From Endozoicomonas sp. GU-1 (GTDB taxonomy: Bacteria > Pseudomonadota > Gammaproteobacteria > Pseudomonadales > Endozoicomonadaceae), in NCBI RefSeq assembly GCF_027366395.1, contig NZ_CP114771.1, forward strand, positions 4,712,001 to 4,776,000: a DNA stretch of 64,000 nucleotides. The letters are read 5' to 3'. Below the pieces are notes generated by a model that was given only the letters and a program-made list of their open reading frames with translations, was not told the DNA's origin and made no database searches. Position 1 is the stretch's first letter. The number at the start of each line of letters is the position of its first letter. The position numbers were made by a program, and so were the translations under genes. Shown here piece by piece: positions 1 to 9,357 of the stretch.

Positions 1-1090
1 TCAGGTTCTGTTTGCCGACCCGGAAATCATGCTGTTGGACGAACCCACCAACAACCTGGATATCAATGCGATCCGTTGGCTGGAAGAGATCCTCAAGCAG
101 CGTGACTGCACCATGATCATCATCTCCCACGACCGTCACTTCCTGAACAGTGTCTGTACCCACATGGCGGACCTGGATTATGGCAAGCTGCAGTTGATGC
201 CCGGTAATTACGATGAGTATATGACCGCAGCCACTGCGGCCCGGGAGCGCCTGCAGGCCGATAATGCCCGCAAGAAAGCCCAGATTGCCGAGTTACAGTC
301 CTTTGTCAGCCGCTTCTCTGCCAACGCGTCCAAAGCACGACAGGCGACTTCCAGGGCCAAACAGATCGATAAGATTCAACTGACAGAAATCAAACCGTCC
401 AGCCGCCAGAATCCGTTTATCCGCTTTGAGCAGGAGAAGAAGCTGTTCCGTAATGCGCTGGTGGTGGAAAAGCTCAGCCAGGGCTATGAAGAAGATCTGT
501 TCAGCAAAGTCAACCTGATGGTTGAAGTGGGTGAGCGTATCGCCATCATTGGCCAGAACGGTGTCGGTAAAACCACCCTGCTGCACACCCTGGCAGGTAA
601 GATGGCACCGCGTACCGGTGTTATCCAGTGGTCCGAAAATGCCAATATCGGTTACTACGCCCAGAATCACAGTGCTGACTTTGATATGGATATGAACCTC
701 TTCGACTGGATGAGCCAGTGGATGAATGAAGGCGACGATGAACAGGTGATTCGTGGCGTGCTGGGCCGGATGCTGTTCTCCCAGAGCGACCTGAAAAAAT
801 CCGTACGGGTTATTTCCGGTGGCGAGCAGGGTCGTATGCTGTTTGGCAAGCTGAGCCAGCAACGCCCCAATATTCTGCTGATGGATGAGCCAACCAACCA
901 CATGGATATGGAGTCCATCGAGTCACTGAACCTGGCGTTGGAAAACTACAAAGGCACCCTGATTTTTGTCTCCCATGACCGTCAGTTCGTCTCATCGCTG
1001 GCCACCCGGATCATCGAAATCAAGGATACCGGTATTGTCGACTTCCACGGTACTTATGATGATTACCTGCGCAGTCAGGGAATTGAGTAA
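1..1090 (+). CDS. ybiT: ABC-F family ATPase (YbiT-like), 5' end outside window
   Basis: This is the C-terminal part of a cytosolic duplicated ATPase of the ABC-F class, soluble proteins that act on ribosomes rather than as transporters. The reading frame is already open at base 2, so the start lies upstream. The Walker B/D-loop of the first ATPase ([10 protein letters not shown]) is at the very start. An ABC-F linker rich in Lys, Arg and Ala follows, then a complete second ATPase with Walker A (GQNGVGKTT), signature (SGGEQGRM) and Walker B ([11 protein letters not shown]). The C-terminus [10 protein letters not shown] resembles the end of E. coli YbiT, which is my reason for the symbol; another ABC-F paralogue is possible. 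It is convergent with rluA, with a hairpin between them. Confidence 0.88.
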   Translation, partial: QVLFADPEIMLLDEPTNNLDINAIRWLEEILKQRDCTMIIISHDRHFLNSVCTHMADLDYGKLQLMPGNYDEYMTAATAARERLQADNARKKAQIAELQSFVSRFSANASKARQATSRAKQIDKIQLTEIKPSSRQNPFIRFEQEKKLFRNALVVEKLSQGYEEDLFSKVNLMVEVGERIAIIGQNGVGKTTLLHTLAGKMAPRTGVIQWSENANIGYYAQNHSADFDMDMNLFDWMSQWMNEGDDEQVIRGVLGRMLFSQSDLKKSVRVISGGEQGRMLFGKLSQQRPNILLMDEPTNHMDMESIESLNLALENYKGTLIFVSHDRQFVSSLATRIIEIKDTGIVDFHGTYDDYLRSQGIE

Positions 1091-1216
1091 TTAAATAATT
1101 CCGACATTTGATACGCACTCTCCGTTCATCCTGAGCGGAGTCGAAAGATGCTTGCTGCGATCTATGTCAGTGCCGATATCCACCAACAATTCGTAGAATG
1201 TTTTTCAGGCAAGAAA

Positions 1217-1256
1217 AAACCCGGCTCGAACGGAGCTGGCGCTCCTAACCGGGTTT
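1217..1256. terminator. Bipartite hairpin, probable bidirectional terminator
   Basis: AAACCCGG at 1217-1224 pairs with CCGGGTTT at 1249-1256. Nested inside, GGAGC at 1232-1236 pairs with GCTCC at 1241-1245 around a TGGC loop. It is preceded by an A run and lies between the convergent ABC-F and rluA genes, as expected for a shared terminator. Confidence 0.55.
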
Positions 1257-1337
1257 CACTTCAAACAATGAGCTGATGCTCGTGGAGCAGTATAGCAATG
1301 ATTTCGTTCGCCTACACAATTGGAGCGGTAAAATTGA

Positions 1338-2003
1338 TTAGACCGAGAAAGGCGCTTCCGACACAAACACCATTGGCTCCCCGGTTAAAGGGTGAGTAAA
1401 GCCCAGTCTTGTGGCATGCAGGTTCAGGCGTTGACTGGCCTGCCGGGCAGCCGGGTGGGCATAAAACTCACAGCCCAGAATGGGGTGCCCAAGTTCAGCC
1501 AGGTGAACCCTTAACTGATGGGAGCGACCGGTCACCGGCTTAAGCAGTACCCGGTCAAATGCCGGTCTCTGATTGTCAATCACTTGAAAGTGGGTCAGTG
1601 ATGGTTTGCCCAGTTCATGGTCAACCATCTGTCTTGGCCGGTTTGGCCAGTCACAGCGCAGAGGCAGTTCTATTTTTCCTTCCGGCTGCGTAAGTTTTCC
1701 CCACACTTCGGCAATATATTCCTTGGCAACGGTACGGTCCTGAAACTGACGGTTTAAGGCACGATGGCTGTCGGCATCCAGTCCGAAGACCATCAGGCCA
1801 GAGGTGGACATATCCAGCCGATGGACGACACGGGTTTGCGGGTTGATGGTCTGCAGCCGTGACAGTGCGCTGTCGTTATGATTGGGTGGCTTGCCGGGAA
1901 CACTGAGCAGACCTGCCGGTTTATTCACCACAACAATGCACTCATCGCGGTAAAGTTCCAACAATGGCTCGTTGCAGCAGGGGACAATAAAAGTATCATT
2001 CAT
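1338..2003 (-). CDS. rluA: RluA-type pseudouridine synthase
   Basis: The 221-residue product matches the size of E. coli RluA (about 219 residues), which isomerises uridine in 23S rRNA (U746) and in some tRNAs. The catalytic motif HRLD is at residues 61-64, with Asp64 the expected nucleophile, followed by STSGLMVF. The N-terminus VVNKPAGLLSVPGK is the typical start of the catalytic domain. There is no S4 domain, which supports RluA over RluC/RluD. It lies downstream of motB on the same strand, about 100 bp away, and is probably unrelated to the flagellar operon. Confidence 0.88.
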   Translation of the reverse strand: MNDTFIVPCCNEPLLELYRDECIVVVNKPAGLLSVPGKPPNHNDSALSRLQTINPQTRVVHRLDMSTSGLMVFGLDADSHRALNRQFQDRTVAKEYIAEVWGKLTQPEGKIELPLRCDWPNRPRQMVDHELGKPSLTHFQVIDNQRPAFDRVLLKPVTGRSHQLRVHLAELGHPILGCEFYAHPAARQASQRLNLHATRLGFTHPLTGEPMVFVSEAPFSV

Positions 2004-2106
2004 GGGCCGATTATCAGGATAAAGTCCTGTTAAGTCATCTGGGGATAATGCGGATGGCGCTCTGAACGCTCATGCTCCTGCAGGCACTGGAAACGTTGAA
2101 AGTTGT

Positions 2107-3060
2107 TCACTTTGAAGGTTGCGGATAACGGTTATCCCTGGCCTGCTGAACGGCTTTTTCCATATCCGATGAAGGCACCGGTGAGGATGCTTTTTCTTTA
2201 TGCCATTTATGTTGGAACTTGCGACTCAACCCTTTGACGTCTTTTCGGGGAACCAGCATCAAGTCGACCCGGCGGTTTAATCCTGAATCCAGATTCAGCC
2301 CCGGTATAGGCCGGTTAGCTCCCATCGCTGCCAATAACAGTATCTGATCTTCCGGTACTCCGGTAAAAACAATCACTTCCCTGACCGTTTCGGCCCGTTG
2401 TCCGGCAAGCTCCCAGTTTACCCGGTTGGGTTCTGTCGAATTTTTAAGGTCAGAACCAATCACGCCATCGGAGTGCCCGGTAATAATGATCTTGAAGGGC
2501 AGTTTTGCCAGTACCCTGGCCAGGGCGATTAGAAAATCTTCATAAAATGGCACCAGCTGCTTGCTCCCCGGTGGAAACATGGGGCCGACTTTATCCTGAA
2601 CCAGTGTCATACGAATCATCCTGGGCCAGGTCTGCAGCTCAATGCCTTTTGCCTCGATGGCACGTTCTTTCGGCAGTTTGGCTAATCCGAGCACAATGGC
2701 AGCGATGCCCTCGGCACTGGCAGTGTTATGACCGGCAAGCTCCATACCGGTCATGCCGGAGGGCTTTGGCCGTATCTGCACTGGTATTCCCGGTAATATC
2801 GAGCGCTCTCCCTGCATCTCCACCGGCGAGTTACTGCTAACACGGTTGAGAAGACCCGGATTGGAAAAATAGGTGGCAATGGCTTCCTTTTGCACGGGTG
2901 TAGTGGCGGCCACCAGCCAGAGCACCAGGAACAGGGCCATCATGGCCATGGCAAAATCGGCAAAAGCCACTTTCCAGCTGCCGCCATGGTGCGCATTGCC
3001 GTTGGCAGTGCGCCCCCGACGGACCACAATCGGCTGATTGCTATCTGGAGCCCTGGCCAT
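2107..3060 (-). CDS. motB: Flagellar stator protein MotB (LafU-like), set A
   Basis: Stator subunit that anchors the motor to peptidoglycan and carries the ion-binding aspartate. In 317 residues there is a single membrane segment at about 33-53. It contains the ADFAMAMMALFLVLWLV motif, whose Asp35 corresponds to the essential Asp32 of E. coli MotB. A C-terminal OmpA-like peptidoglycan-binding domain follows (about 165-290; IITGHSDGV, RAETVREVI, NRRVDLMLV). The start codon overlaps the motA stop by one base, indicating translational coupling. It is the last gene of the long leftward flagellar operon, matching lafU in lateral loci. Confidence 0.9.
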   Translation of the reverse strand: MARAPDSNQPIVVRRGRTANGNAHHGGSWKVAFADFAMAMMALFLVLWLVAATTPVQKEAIATYFSNPGLLNRVSSNSPVEMQGERSILPGIPVQIRPKPSGMTGMELAGHNTASAEGIAAIVLGLAKLPKERAIEAKGIELQTWPRMIRMTLVQDKVGPMFPPGSKQLVPFYEDFLIALARVLAKLPFKIIITGHSDGVIGSDLKNSTEPNRVNWELAGQRAETVREVIVFTGVPEDQILLLAAMGANRPIPGLNLDSGLNRRVDLMLVPRKDVKGLSRKFQHKWHKEKASSPVPSSDMEKAVQQARDNRYPQPSK

Positions 3061-3929
3061 TAATGGCTAGCCCTCAGGGATTGCAGCATATCCTCCAATT
3101 CCGGGAATGTAGGGCGTAACTCTTTATAAAGCAGCCGTCGCCCTGAATCCACGGCGGTAATTGGTGCCAGCCCTGAATGGCTGGCAAGCAACGTCATTTT
3201 GACGCATTCAAACGCCAGCATTTCACTCTGCTCAGTACTTTCCAGCGCTGCGGCCAGGGGGCCAAAAATACCGTAGCACAGCAATATACCCAAAAAGGTA
3301 CCCACCAGTGCTGCTGCTACCTTGACCCCGATCAGCTCTACCGGCCCATCCATCGCACCCATAGTCACGACGATGCCCATCACCGCGGCCACAATACCAA
3401 AGCCGGGGCAGGCATCAGCAATAGTGTTCAGTGCTTTTGCCGGGCGTTTCAGATCCTCTTCCAGGGTTTCTATCTCGCTTTCCATCAAACCTTCAAAGGC
3501 ATGTCCGGGCATACTGCCCATACCGGTAATCCGTAAATTATCGGTGATAAAATAGAGCAGTCGTGGATGGGATATGATGCGCTGGTAACTCTGAAACAGC
3601 TCACTGCTTTCCGGTGTTTCAATATCGTCTTCAATGGCGTTCACGCCCTTTCGATGCCGGGTTTCAATCAAGCGGAACAGCAGGGCCAGCAAATCCATAA
3701 AGAAGGCTTTGTCGAATTCTTTATTTCTGATCAGTACGTATTTCAGATGAGTGAGGGTCATTCTCTGGACAGTGGCCGGGTTGGAAATCACAAAAGCACC
3801 GATCGCGGCACCGAGGATGATAAGAATCTCAGGGGGTTGCCACAGTGCCAGCAGCTTGCCGCCGGCCATGACAAACCCGCCAAAAATACTCAGAAACAGG
3901 ATGGCAAAGCCAGCGATTCTCAATAGCAT
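3060..3929 (-). CDS. motA: Flagellar stator protein MotA (LafT-like), set A
   Basis: Membrane stator subunit that conducts ions with MotB and pushes on FliG. The sequence has four membrane segments (about residues 5-22, 25-45, 165-190 and 198-220) and the conserved channel stretch PGFGIVAAVMGIVVTMG. I chose the ATG at 3929 (MLLRIAG, 289 residues), which has AGGT seven bases upstream. A longer reading starts with a GTG at 3965, but its first codons lie in a repeated sequence also found upstream of fliQ. It is coupled to motB by a one-base overlap. Confidence 0.88.
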   Translation of the reverse strand: MLLRIAGFAILFLSIFGGFVMAGGKLLALWQPPEILIILGAAIGAFVISNPATVQRMTLTHLKYVLIRNKEFDKAFFMDLLALLFRLIETRHRKGVNAIEDDIETPESSELFQSYQRIISHPRLLYFITDNLRITGMGSMPGHAFEGLMESEIETLEEDLKRPAKALNTIADACPGFGIVAAVMGIVVTMGAMDGPVELIGVKVAAALVGTFLGILLCYGIFGPLAAALESTEQSEMLAFECVKMTLLASHSGLAPITAVDSGRRLLYKELRPTFPELEDMLQSLRASH

Positions 3930-3951
3930 GCAAAACCTGGTACGTTGTTGT

Positions 3952-4075
3952 GAAATAACTTCCACATTCCCGATATTATCCAGTCAAGATAAAACCTTGC
4001 CACGGAGACACGGAGAAAAGAAAAAATCTTTTCCTCTGTGCCTCCATGTCTCCGTGGCAAAAAGAGGAAGTTATT
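3952..4075. repeat. Intergenic palindromic repeat upstream of motA (R1)
   Basis: An imperfect inverted repeat runs from 3997 to 4060: TTGCCACGGAGACA on the left is mirrored by TGTCTCCGTGGCAA on the right, around an A-rich centre. The whole is bounded by GAAATAACTTCC (from 3952) and GGAAGTTATT (4066-4075), themselves inverted. On the coding strand of motA the element ends with AATGTGGAAGTTATTTCA, a tail shared with R3 near fliQ. Its role is unknown; a mobile repeat or an operon-internal RNA hairpin are both possible. Confidence 0.7.
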
Positions 4076-4096
4076 CCGGGACAATTCGTGGTGTGA

Positions 4097-4618
4097 TTAC
4101 TGAATCACCATATTAATGATGAAGACATCCTCTACCCCCTTAGTAAGTGATAGCCCCGTCCTGTGACGAACCGTAGTCAGAAGCTGTTTCCGCAATTCCT
4201 CCCGATTTCCCGGGATCATCACATCCTCGAATGTCCAGGATGACAGCTGGTCAAGCATGGCATTGAGAATGACCGGTCGATTCTTTTCCATTTGTTCAAG
4301 GCATTTGCTTTTTCGGGTCATGATAGAAACGGATAACTGCATATAATGGAGTTCATAGGTTTCATCATTAGCCAGATTGACGATCATATCTTTAAACGAC
4401 AAATATTGTGTAGGCCCCGGTGACGCGACAGTGGGCACTGGCGATAGTGAGTCGTCTTCCTCCCGGAAAAAAAACCAATACGTTGCACCACCTGCAATAG
4501 CAAGCATGACAACCCCCGCCAGGATGAAAGCGATGAAATTAACCCTGCCCCGCTGCATTGCTGGCCACTGAGCATAAGCACTGTTATTGATGGTACGATC
4601 ATCGTCATCAGTCTTCAT
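4097..4618 (-). CDS. fliL: Flagellar basal body-associated protein FliL (LafF-like), set A
   Basis: FliL is a single-pass inner-membrane protein that surrounds the stator. This product has an acidic N-terminal tail, a membrane segment at about residues 27-50 (NFIAFILAGVVMLAIAGGATYWFFF) and a periplasmic domain ending in a FliL-like pattern (NREELRKQLL, VEDVFIINMVIQ). I chose the ATG at 4618 (MKTDDDD, 173 residues). The longer alternative at 4675 would overlap fliK and add a hydrophobic Cys-rich leader that does not suit the family. It lies between fliK and motA, the lateral-locus order lafE-lafF-(lafS)-lafT; no sigma factor gene is present between fliL and motA. Confidence 0.78.
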   Translation of the reverse strand: MKTDDDDRTINNSAYAQWPAMQRGRVNFIAFILAGVVMLAIAGGATYWFFFREEDDSLSPVPTVASPGPTQYLSFKDMIVNLANDETYELHYMQLSVSIMTRKSKCLEQMEKNRPVILNAMLDQLSSWTFEDVMIPGNREELRKQLLTTVRHRTGLSLTKGVEDVFIINMVIQ

Positions 4619-4658
4619 ATTCTCTTCATATTCGCAGGAAAGCACTGTTAAACAATGG

Positions 4659-5855
4659 CTAAATATGCAGATCAATAAGCGCCACTACAGAGTGCTGCGA
4701 TAGCGCAGTTAACCGGTATGACTGTGGGGTTGGGGGCGCTAAAGCCACAAGATCTGCGTCTGTGCCAGAAAAATATGACACCCCAGCCAACTCTTCGGCC
4801 AACGGATGCTGCCTTTCCCGGCCTGACCCGGAATGATCAGGAGTGGTTAATGAGAGTGCTATTTTCAGTCCAGACTCCGTTGCTGAAGAACCACCGGGCT
4901 CTTTATTGACTGAATTACCGGGAGTGTGCATCTGCTGAATGCTGTCGCTGACCAGCTGGTGCAGTGTAGAGGAACAGCTTTCAAGGGTTGGCAGAGACTG
5001 CTGGCTGGCTTGCAGATTCACGGTGACCTCGCTGTTATGGCGAGTCATCACCACCTGCACCGTACCCAGTCCGGGAAACTCGGCAACGGCCCGGGCATAA
5101 CGATCCCCGCCAAGCATCAAACAGTTTTGCACCGGGGCTGTTACCGGTTGAATTGCAGACGATTGATTTCCGGGCGATGGCTGGCGGACGCTGGCAGGTT
5201 CCAATCTTTTCAGAGGTGTATCCGATACCTCAGCTGTTACTGGCTGTGTGGTTGTCTGACTTTCCTGATCGGCGGGCGACTCTGGGGTTGACTCTGGGGC
5301 TAAGGCCTCCTGATTCGACAGCGTTCGCTTTTGTGTGGGTGCCATAGAAAGCTGTGCAGACTGCCGCAGTGAGCCAATCTCCATGGTTTGCTGAACGTCA
5401 GGTAACACAGTCTGGCCGGAAGCCTCTTCCCCCGAATGGTCAGGCTTAACTGGCCCCATCTCTACCGGGTTTGGTCTCCGGGTCAGTTGATCAGACGGCA
5501 AGTGTTGTGAATTTAACTTCAATTCTGGGAGAGGGTGAACCGCTGGAACTTCTGCATCTGTGGTCGTGGCCCACTCAATTGCCTGTATGTCTTCCCCGAC
5601 ATCCGTTGTGTTGGTGTAGATAGTCGATGGTAAATCAGAATGTAAAGACGGATTCGAAGCCCCCTCAGGATTTATCGGTCCCAGAGGTTCGATCATCTGC
5701 TGCAGAATTGCCTGAAACTCATCTTCTTCTGGCAGTCCGTTCTGCACCAACCCGTTCTGTACAGACAGCCGCCCGGTTATCGCCTCCCGGAAATACGAGG
5801 CTGGAAGTGCGTCGATCACACGGTCAGTCTCTGTGCCAGCTGTCTCAATATTCAT
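4659..5855 (-). CDS. fliK: Probable flagellar hook-length control protein FliK (LafE-like), set A
   Basis: The 398-residue protein is low-complexity, rich in Pro, Gln, Ser and Thr for the first 240 residues. A more ordered C-terminal segment follows (LGTVQVVMTRHNSEVTVNLQ then a helical LESCSSTLHQLV), resembling the FliK C-terminal switch domain. FliK is the secreted ruler that stops hook growth and switches export to filament proteins through FlhB. Identification rests mainly on position between fliS and fliL (lafC-lafE-lafF order) and this weak C-terminal pattern, since FliK sequences diverge quickly. Confidence 0.65.
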   Translation of the reverse strand: MNIETAGTETDRVIDALPASYFREAITGRLSVQNGLVQNGLPEEDEFQAILQQMIEPLGPINPEGASNPSLHSDLPSTIYTNTTDVGEDIQAIEWATTTDAEVPAVHPLPELKLNSQHLPSDQLTRRPNPVEMGPVKPDHSGEEASGQTVLPDVQQTMEIGSLRQSAQLSMAPTQKRTLSNQEALAPESTPESPADQESQTTTQPVTAEVSDTPLKRLEPASVRQPSPGNQSSAIQPVTAPVQNCLMLGGDRYARAVAEFPGLGTVQVVMTRHNSEVTVNLQASQQSLPTLESCSSTLHQLVSDSIQQMHTPGNSVNKEPGGSSATESGLKIALSLTTPDHSGSGRERQHPLAEELAGVSYFSGTDADLVALAPPTPQSYRLTALSQHSVVALIDLHI

Positions 5856-5935
5856 AAAAGATGGCTCTCTGTTTACGATAAACAGTGTTCATCCCATGGC
5901 ATGGTCAGGGGGACTGAACTTTCTGCTTATGGCTG

Positions 5936-5997
5936 TTAATAACTTCGACATTTCAGTAAGCGCTGCCCGCTTCCCGCCACCCGCTGCCCGCAAAAGA
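5936..5997. repeat. GC-rich intergenic repeat upstream of fliK (R2)
   Basis: Tandem variants of GCTGCCCGCTTCCCGCC occupy 5962-5997, next to TTAATAACTTCGACATTT at 5936-5953. On the fliK coding strand the order is GC-rich block, then AAATGTCGAAGTTATTAA, then fliK about 80 bp further on. The same two parts occur in R3 before fliQ, and the tail also occurs in R1 before motA. Confidence 0.6.
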
Positions 5998-6019
5998 AAG
6001 GCTGCAGCCTTAACAAGTC

Positions 6020-6436
6020 TCAGTCATCTGCCTGCTGTAAGGCCAACTCATCCCAGGCACCTTTAACGGTATCGATCATAGACCAGGCGGTATTCAGGGA
6101 GGCAGTATCATTATCAGCGATCACGGATGTCAGACATGCAAGGCAGTGGTCATATAATTCAAGCAGCCGGGCGGAAAGTTCATTGGCCGACGGCGGCTGA
6201 CCTTGCTGATTGTCAACCATGGCAAGGGCCTGGTTTCTTAATACCATCAAAATAGAGAGGGCGTGGTGAATCCGTTCTCCGCGGGCGGCACTGTCACCAC
6301 TGTTGATATGGCCGTGGCAGCGGTCCAGGTCATCCAGTAATAATTGGTACAGCAGGGCGGTCTGCTGGAAAATACTCTCTTTCCGGGCCAGGTGCCCGTA
6401 CTGATGCCGGGTGTACTCAGTGGCTGGAGACTTCAT
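6020..6436 (-). CDS. fliS: Flagellar export chaperone FliS (LafC-like), set A
   Basis: FliS is a small helical cytosolic chaperone that keeps flagellin unpolymerised before export. The 138-residue product has the usual size and pattern: an N-terminal Tyr-containing region (TEYTRHQYG), the helix ALLYQLLLDDLDRC, a helix RIHHALSILMVLRN and a C-terminal LLELYDHCLACLTSV. It lies directly after fliD in the operon, as lafC follows lafB in lateral systems. A 160 bp spacer containing repeat R2 separates it from fliK. Confidence 0.82.
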   Translation of the reverse strand: MKSPATEYTRHQYGHLARKESIFQQTALLYQLLLDDLDRCHGHINSGDSAARGERIHHALSILMVLRNQALAMVDNQQGQPPSANELSARLLELYDHCLACLTSVIADNDTASLNTAWSMIDTVKGAWDELALQQADD

Positions 6437-6487
6437 AATCGCCTCTTGTTGCCGGTGGTGAAAGTCAGGTCACGCAGGTCAAGTAGG

Positions 6488-7834
6488 TCAAATAGTGTCA
6501 ACATAGGCCAGGTTCCGGTTCATGCGCTGTACCGTTTGCTCCATATTTAAAAACTGCTGATTGGTGCGCTGATGAAGTAATTGTCGTCTCGTCTCCAGGG
6601 CATACTGGTCCGACGCCAGCCGTTGCAAATCCCGTGACAGATAACTGATCCTCGATATTAAAGGGCCACTGCCCGATAACAGCGTGTCCATTTTCTGCGC
6701 CAGTGCCAGCACCGGCTTGTCCCGGTCCGACAGAAACTGCAGGACCGGGTAGGGCATGGCATTCAGCTGGTGGCGAAACCAGGCTTCATCCAGAGACCAT
6801 AAACCGTTGCGCTCAGTACTGACCCCAAGATCCAGTAAACTGGTGATCTGCTCTGAGCTGCTTAACCCGGTATCTGCAGGCGTGGCGTTAACCAGTTTAC
6901 GCAACTGACTGCTGATTCCCCTCAGGGAGGCGGGGGTGCCCGCATCGATCTGGAGGCCCTGGTTGTCCCTGGGGTCACTGGCTTGCAGCAGGTTATTGCA
7001 GTGATTGACAAATTCCGACATTGCGCTGACCAGTGCTTCAACATCCTGACTGACCTCAATATATAACTGCCGGTCAGGGTCCGCCTGTTTCAGGGTCAGG
7101 CTCAGCCCGTTAATGGCCGGCTGGTTGACATTGCCGGGCAGAGACAGGGTTACGCCGTTGATACTGACTACTGCGTCAGCCGGAGCCGCCTGTTCTGACA
7201 TGATAGCCGCCAGCTGGTCACCGGTTCCGGTGCCACTGAGCGTCATACGAAGATCGGCCCCTTTTTCTGCCCCGGTCAGCAGCAGCTGTTGCCCCGCCTT
7301 GCCGTTAATGACCGTTGCCCGGACTTTCCCCTGAGTACTCAGCTGAATCGATCTGGCGATGGTGGCCAGGGTACTGTTGGCAACAATATTAACCGTCCAG
7401 TGCCCACCATTAAGGGCAAGATCCAGCGTACCTGCGTCTTTAAAGGTGGTATCTCTGGCAAACGGCGGGCTGGTCATAATTTGCGGTGAGGCCAGCTGAT
7501 GGACCGACAGCTGATAACTGCCGGGATCAGGACGACCCCTGACGCTGACGCCAACCCGGTCGGACTCACTGGACACCGCAACCCAGCGGCCAAGACTGTG
7601 GCCATTGCCATTCACATGGTGACTGTTGAGACTGGCTTCCTGAACCAGCGCCCGGGCGGAGTGCTGCAGGTTACTGACCGCCTGATAGACCGACACCATC
7701 AGATCCTGCTCTCGGGACAGCTGATTTTCCCGCCGTTTCAGGGCATTTTCCGAGGGTGCCATGTCGGCATTGACCACAGCATCCACCACAGTCCCCAGAT
7801 CAAAACCTCCCTGCAGCGGTGCAACCGTATTCAT
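6488..7834 (-). CDS. fliD: Flagellar filament cap protein FliD (LafB-like), set A
   Basis: FliD forms the cap under which exported flagellin folds at the filament tip. The 448-residue protein begins with GGFDLGTVVDAVVNADMAPSE, close to the family FDV..IV..LM pattern. It has the FliD N-domain helix (LKRRENQLSREQDLMVSVYQAVSNLQ), the QLA motif region (YQLSVHQLASPQ) and a C-terminal coiled coil (LSRDLQRLASDQYALETRRQLLHQRTNQ, split by structure). It starts eight bases after the fliC stop and precedes fliS, typical of a lateral flagellin operon. Confidence 0.88.
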   Translation of the reverse strand: MNTVAPLQGGFDLGTVVDAVVNADMAPSENALKRRENQLSREQDLMVSVYQAVSNLQHSARALVQEASLNSHHVNGNGHSLGRWVAVSSESDRVGVSVRGRPDPGSYQLSVHQLASPQIMTSPPFARDTTFKDAGTLDLALNGGHWTVNIVANSTLATIARSIQLSTQGKVRATVINGKAGQQLLLTGAEKGADLRMTLSGTGTGDQLAAIMSEQAAPADAVVSINGVTLSLPGNVNQPAINGLSLTLKQADPDRQLYIEVSQDVEALVSAMSEFVNHCNNLLQASDPRDNQGLQIDAGTPASLRGISSQLRKLVNATPADTGLSSSEQITSLLDLGVSTERNGLWSLDEAWFRHQLNAMPYPVLQFLSDRDKPVLALAQKMDTLLSGSGPLISRISYLSRDLQRLASDQYALETRRQLLHQRTNQQFLNMEQTVQRMNRNLAYVDTI

Positions 7835-7842
7835 TCAATGAG

Positions 7843-9348
7843 TCACTGCAACAGGGCCAGGACTTCCTGCTGCATGGTGTTGGCCCGGTTCAGGCCGGAC
7901 ATACTGGCTTGTTTCAGCACCTGATCCCGGGTCAATTTGGACATTTCGCTGGCATAGTCGGTGTCTTTAATCCGGCTTCGGGAGCCCATCATATTCTCCC
8001 GAACGTTCTGAAGGTTGTATATGGTGTGCTGGAAGCGGTTTTGAATGGCACCCAGGGTGCCCCGGTTGGAATCCACGTCGGCTATTGCGTGATCAAGGAT
8101 TTTGATGGCTTGCTGTGCACCATCATAAGTGCTGATATTGATGGAATTTAGCGAATTATTAACTGAGTCACCCTTAGTACCAGTGATGGCAATGTTGGAG
8201 GGGGCCAATAAATTATCAGTGCTTTTCATCGTATAGGTGTCGTTTTTATCCAGACCGACCCACTGAATATCACCCACGACGGTCACCTCACTGCCCGTAG
8301 TGAGGGGTTTTGAGCCCTCCTTAGTACCACCTGTATAAGTCACTGGTTGAGCAGTGGCTTTGAAGTCAAGATCGTTGGATCCACCGTCAACTTCTGTAGC
8401 AGTTGCAGACAGAATCATATTCTGACCACTGGTATCAACCAACGTTATTTTAAAACCGGTGCTTGGCGATGTGACGGGACTAACCGTTGCCTTAAACGGT
8501 GACGAACCCAGCAGTTCCTCCAGTTCTTCTACGGCGTCTTTAAAGGTAGTAGAATTACTCGTCGATTTGTATTCCTTGCTATTCACGGTCAGGGTAATGG
8601 TGTCGCCGCTGTCCCATTTAGCACCATCTGTTAAGACCACTTCTGCCGATGTCTTTGCTAGCCCGCTCATATCGGATACCGCGCTTGTTACCTTACGGGC
8701 AACGGTTTGGGCGCTATCCCCGCTCTCTATGGGAATATTGCTTTCATTGCCATTAACCCCAACCGTCAGGCTCTGTTCTGCAATGGGGGTTGTCCCCGGC
8801 AGATTCAAGCCAGTAAATGTAAGCTTCGCCCCATCAATACCAATGTCTTTACCGCTGACACTCTTGACATTGACGGTAATAATCTCATTGGCGTAGGCAC
8901 CTACCTGAATGTTCTTGTCAACAAACGAACCATCCAGCAACTTCTGTCCGGCAAAGGTGGTGGACTCGGCAATCCGGTTCAGTTCCGCCGCCAGCTGTTT
9001 CAGCTCCCCGTTCAGGGCAATCCGGTCATCCGTACTGTTGCTGTCACTGGCGGACTGTACTGCCAGGTCCCGCATCCGCTGGAGCAGAGACGCGGTTTCC
9101 GTCATGGCACCTTCCGCCGTCTGGGCAATAGAGATGCCGTCATTGGCATTACGTACCGCCATACTCAGGCCATTAATCTGTGAACTCATCCGGTTACTGA
9201 TCTGCATCCCGGCGGCATCGTCAGCGGCACTGTTGATGCGATAACCGGTCGAGAGCCTTTGCATTGCTGTATCAAGACCGTTCTGGGCCCGCTCCAGACT
9301 GATCTGGGCTTGCATTGATGGAATATTGGTGTTGATACTGATGGCCAT
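7843..9348 (-). CDS. fliC: Flagellin FliC (LafA-like), set A
   Basis: Structural subunit of the filament, 501 residues. The conserved N-terminal D0/D1 region (about 1-140: [50 protein letters not shown]) and C-terminal D1/D0 region (about 420-501: [11 protein letters not shown], ending EVLALLQ) are intact. The middle (about 170-390) is a variable Thr/Ser-rich surface domain. Only nine bases separate its start from the flgL stop, so it is either cotranscribed from flgB onward or uses a promoter inside flgL. It is the only flagellin gene in the window. Confidence 0.95.
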   Translation of the reverse strand: MAISINTNIPSMQAQISLERAQNGLDTAMQRLSTGYRINSAADDAAGMQISNRMSSQINGLSMAVRNANDGISIAQTAEGAMTETASLLQRMRDLAVQSASDSNSTDDRIALNGELKQLAAELNRIAESTTFAGQKLLDGSFVDKNIQVGAYANEIITVNVKSVSGKDIGIDGAKLTFTGLNLPGTTPIAEQSLTVGVNGNESNIPIESGDSAQTVARKVTSAVSDMSGLAKTSAEVVLTDGAKWDSGDTITLTVNSKEYKSTSNSTTFKDAVEELEELLGSSPFKATVSPVTSPSTGFKITLVDTSGQNMILSATATEVDGGSNDLDFKATAQPVTYTGGTKEGSKPLTTGSEVTVVGDIQWVGLDKNDTYTMKSTDNLLAPSNIAITGTKGDSVNNSLNSINISTYDGAQQAIKILDHAIADVDSNRGTLGAIQNRFQHTIYNLQNVRENMMGSRSRIKDTDYASEMSKLTRDQVLKQASMSGLNRANTMQQEVLALLQ

Positions 9349-9357
9349 AACAGCCTC

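Noticed and set aside
293-901. 202-residue minus-strand frame inside the ABC-F gene
   Set aside because: It is the reverse of a well-conserved ATPase and lacks any recognisable motif.
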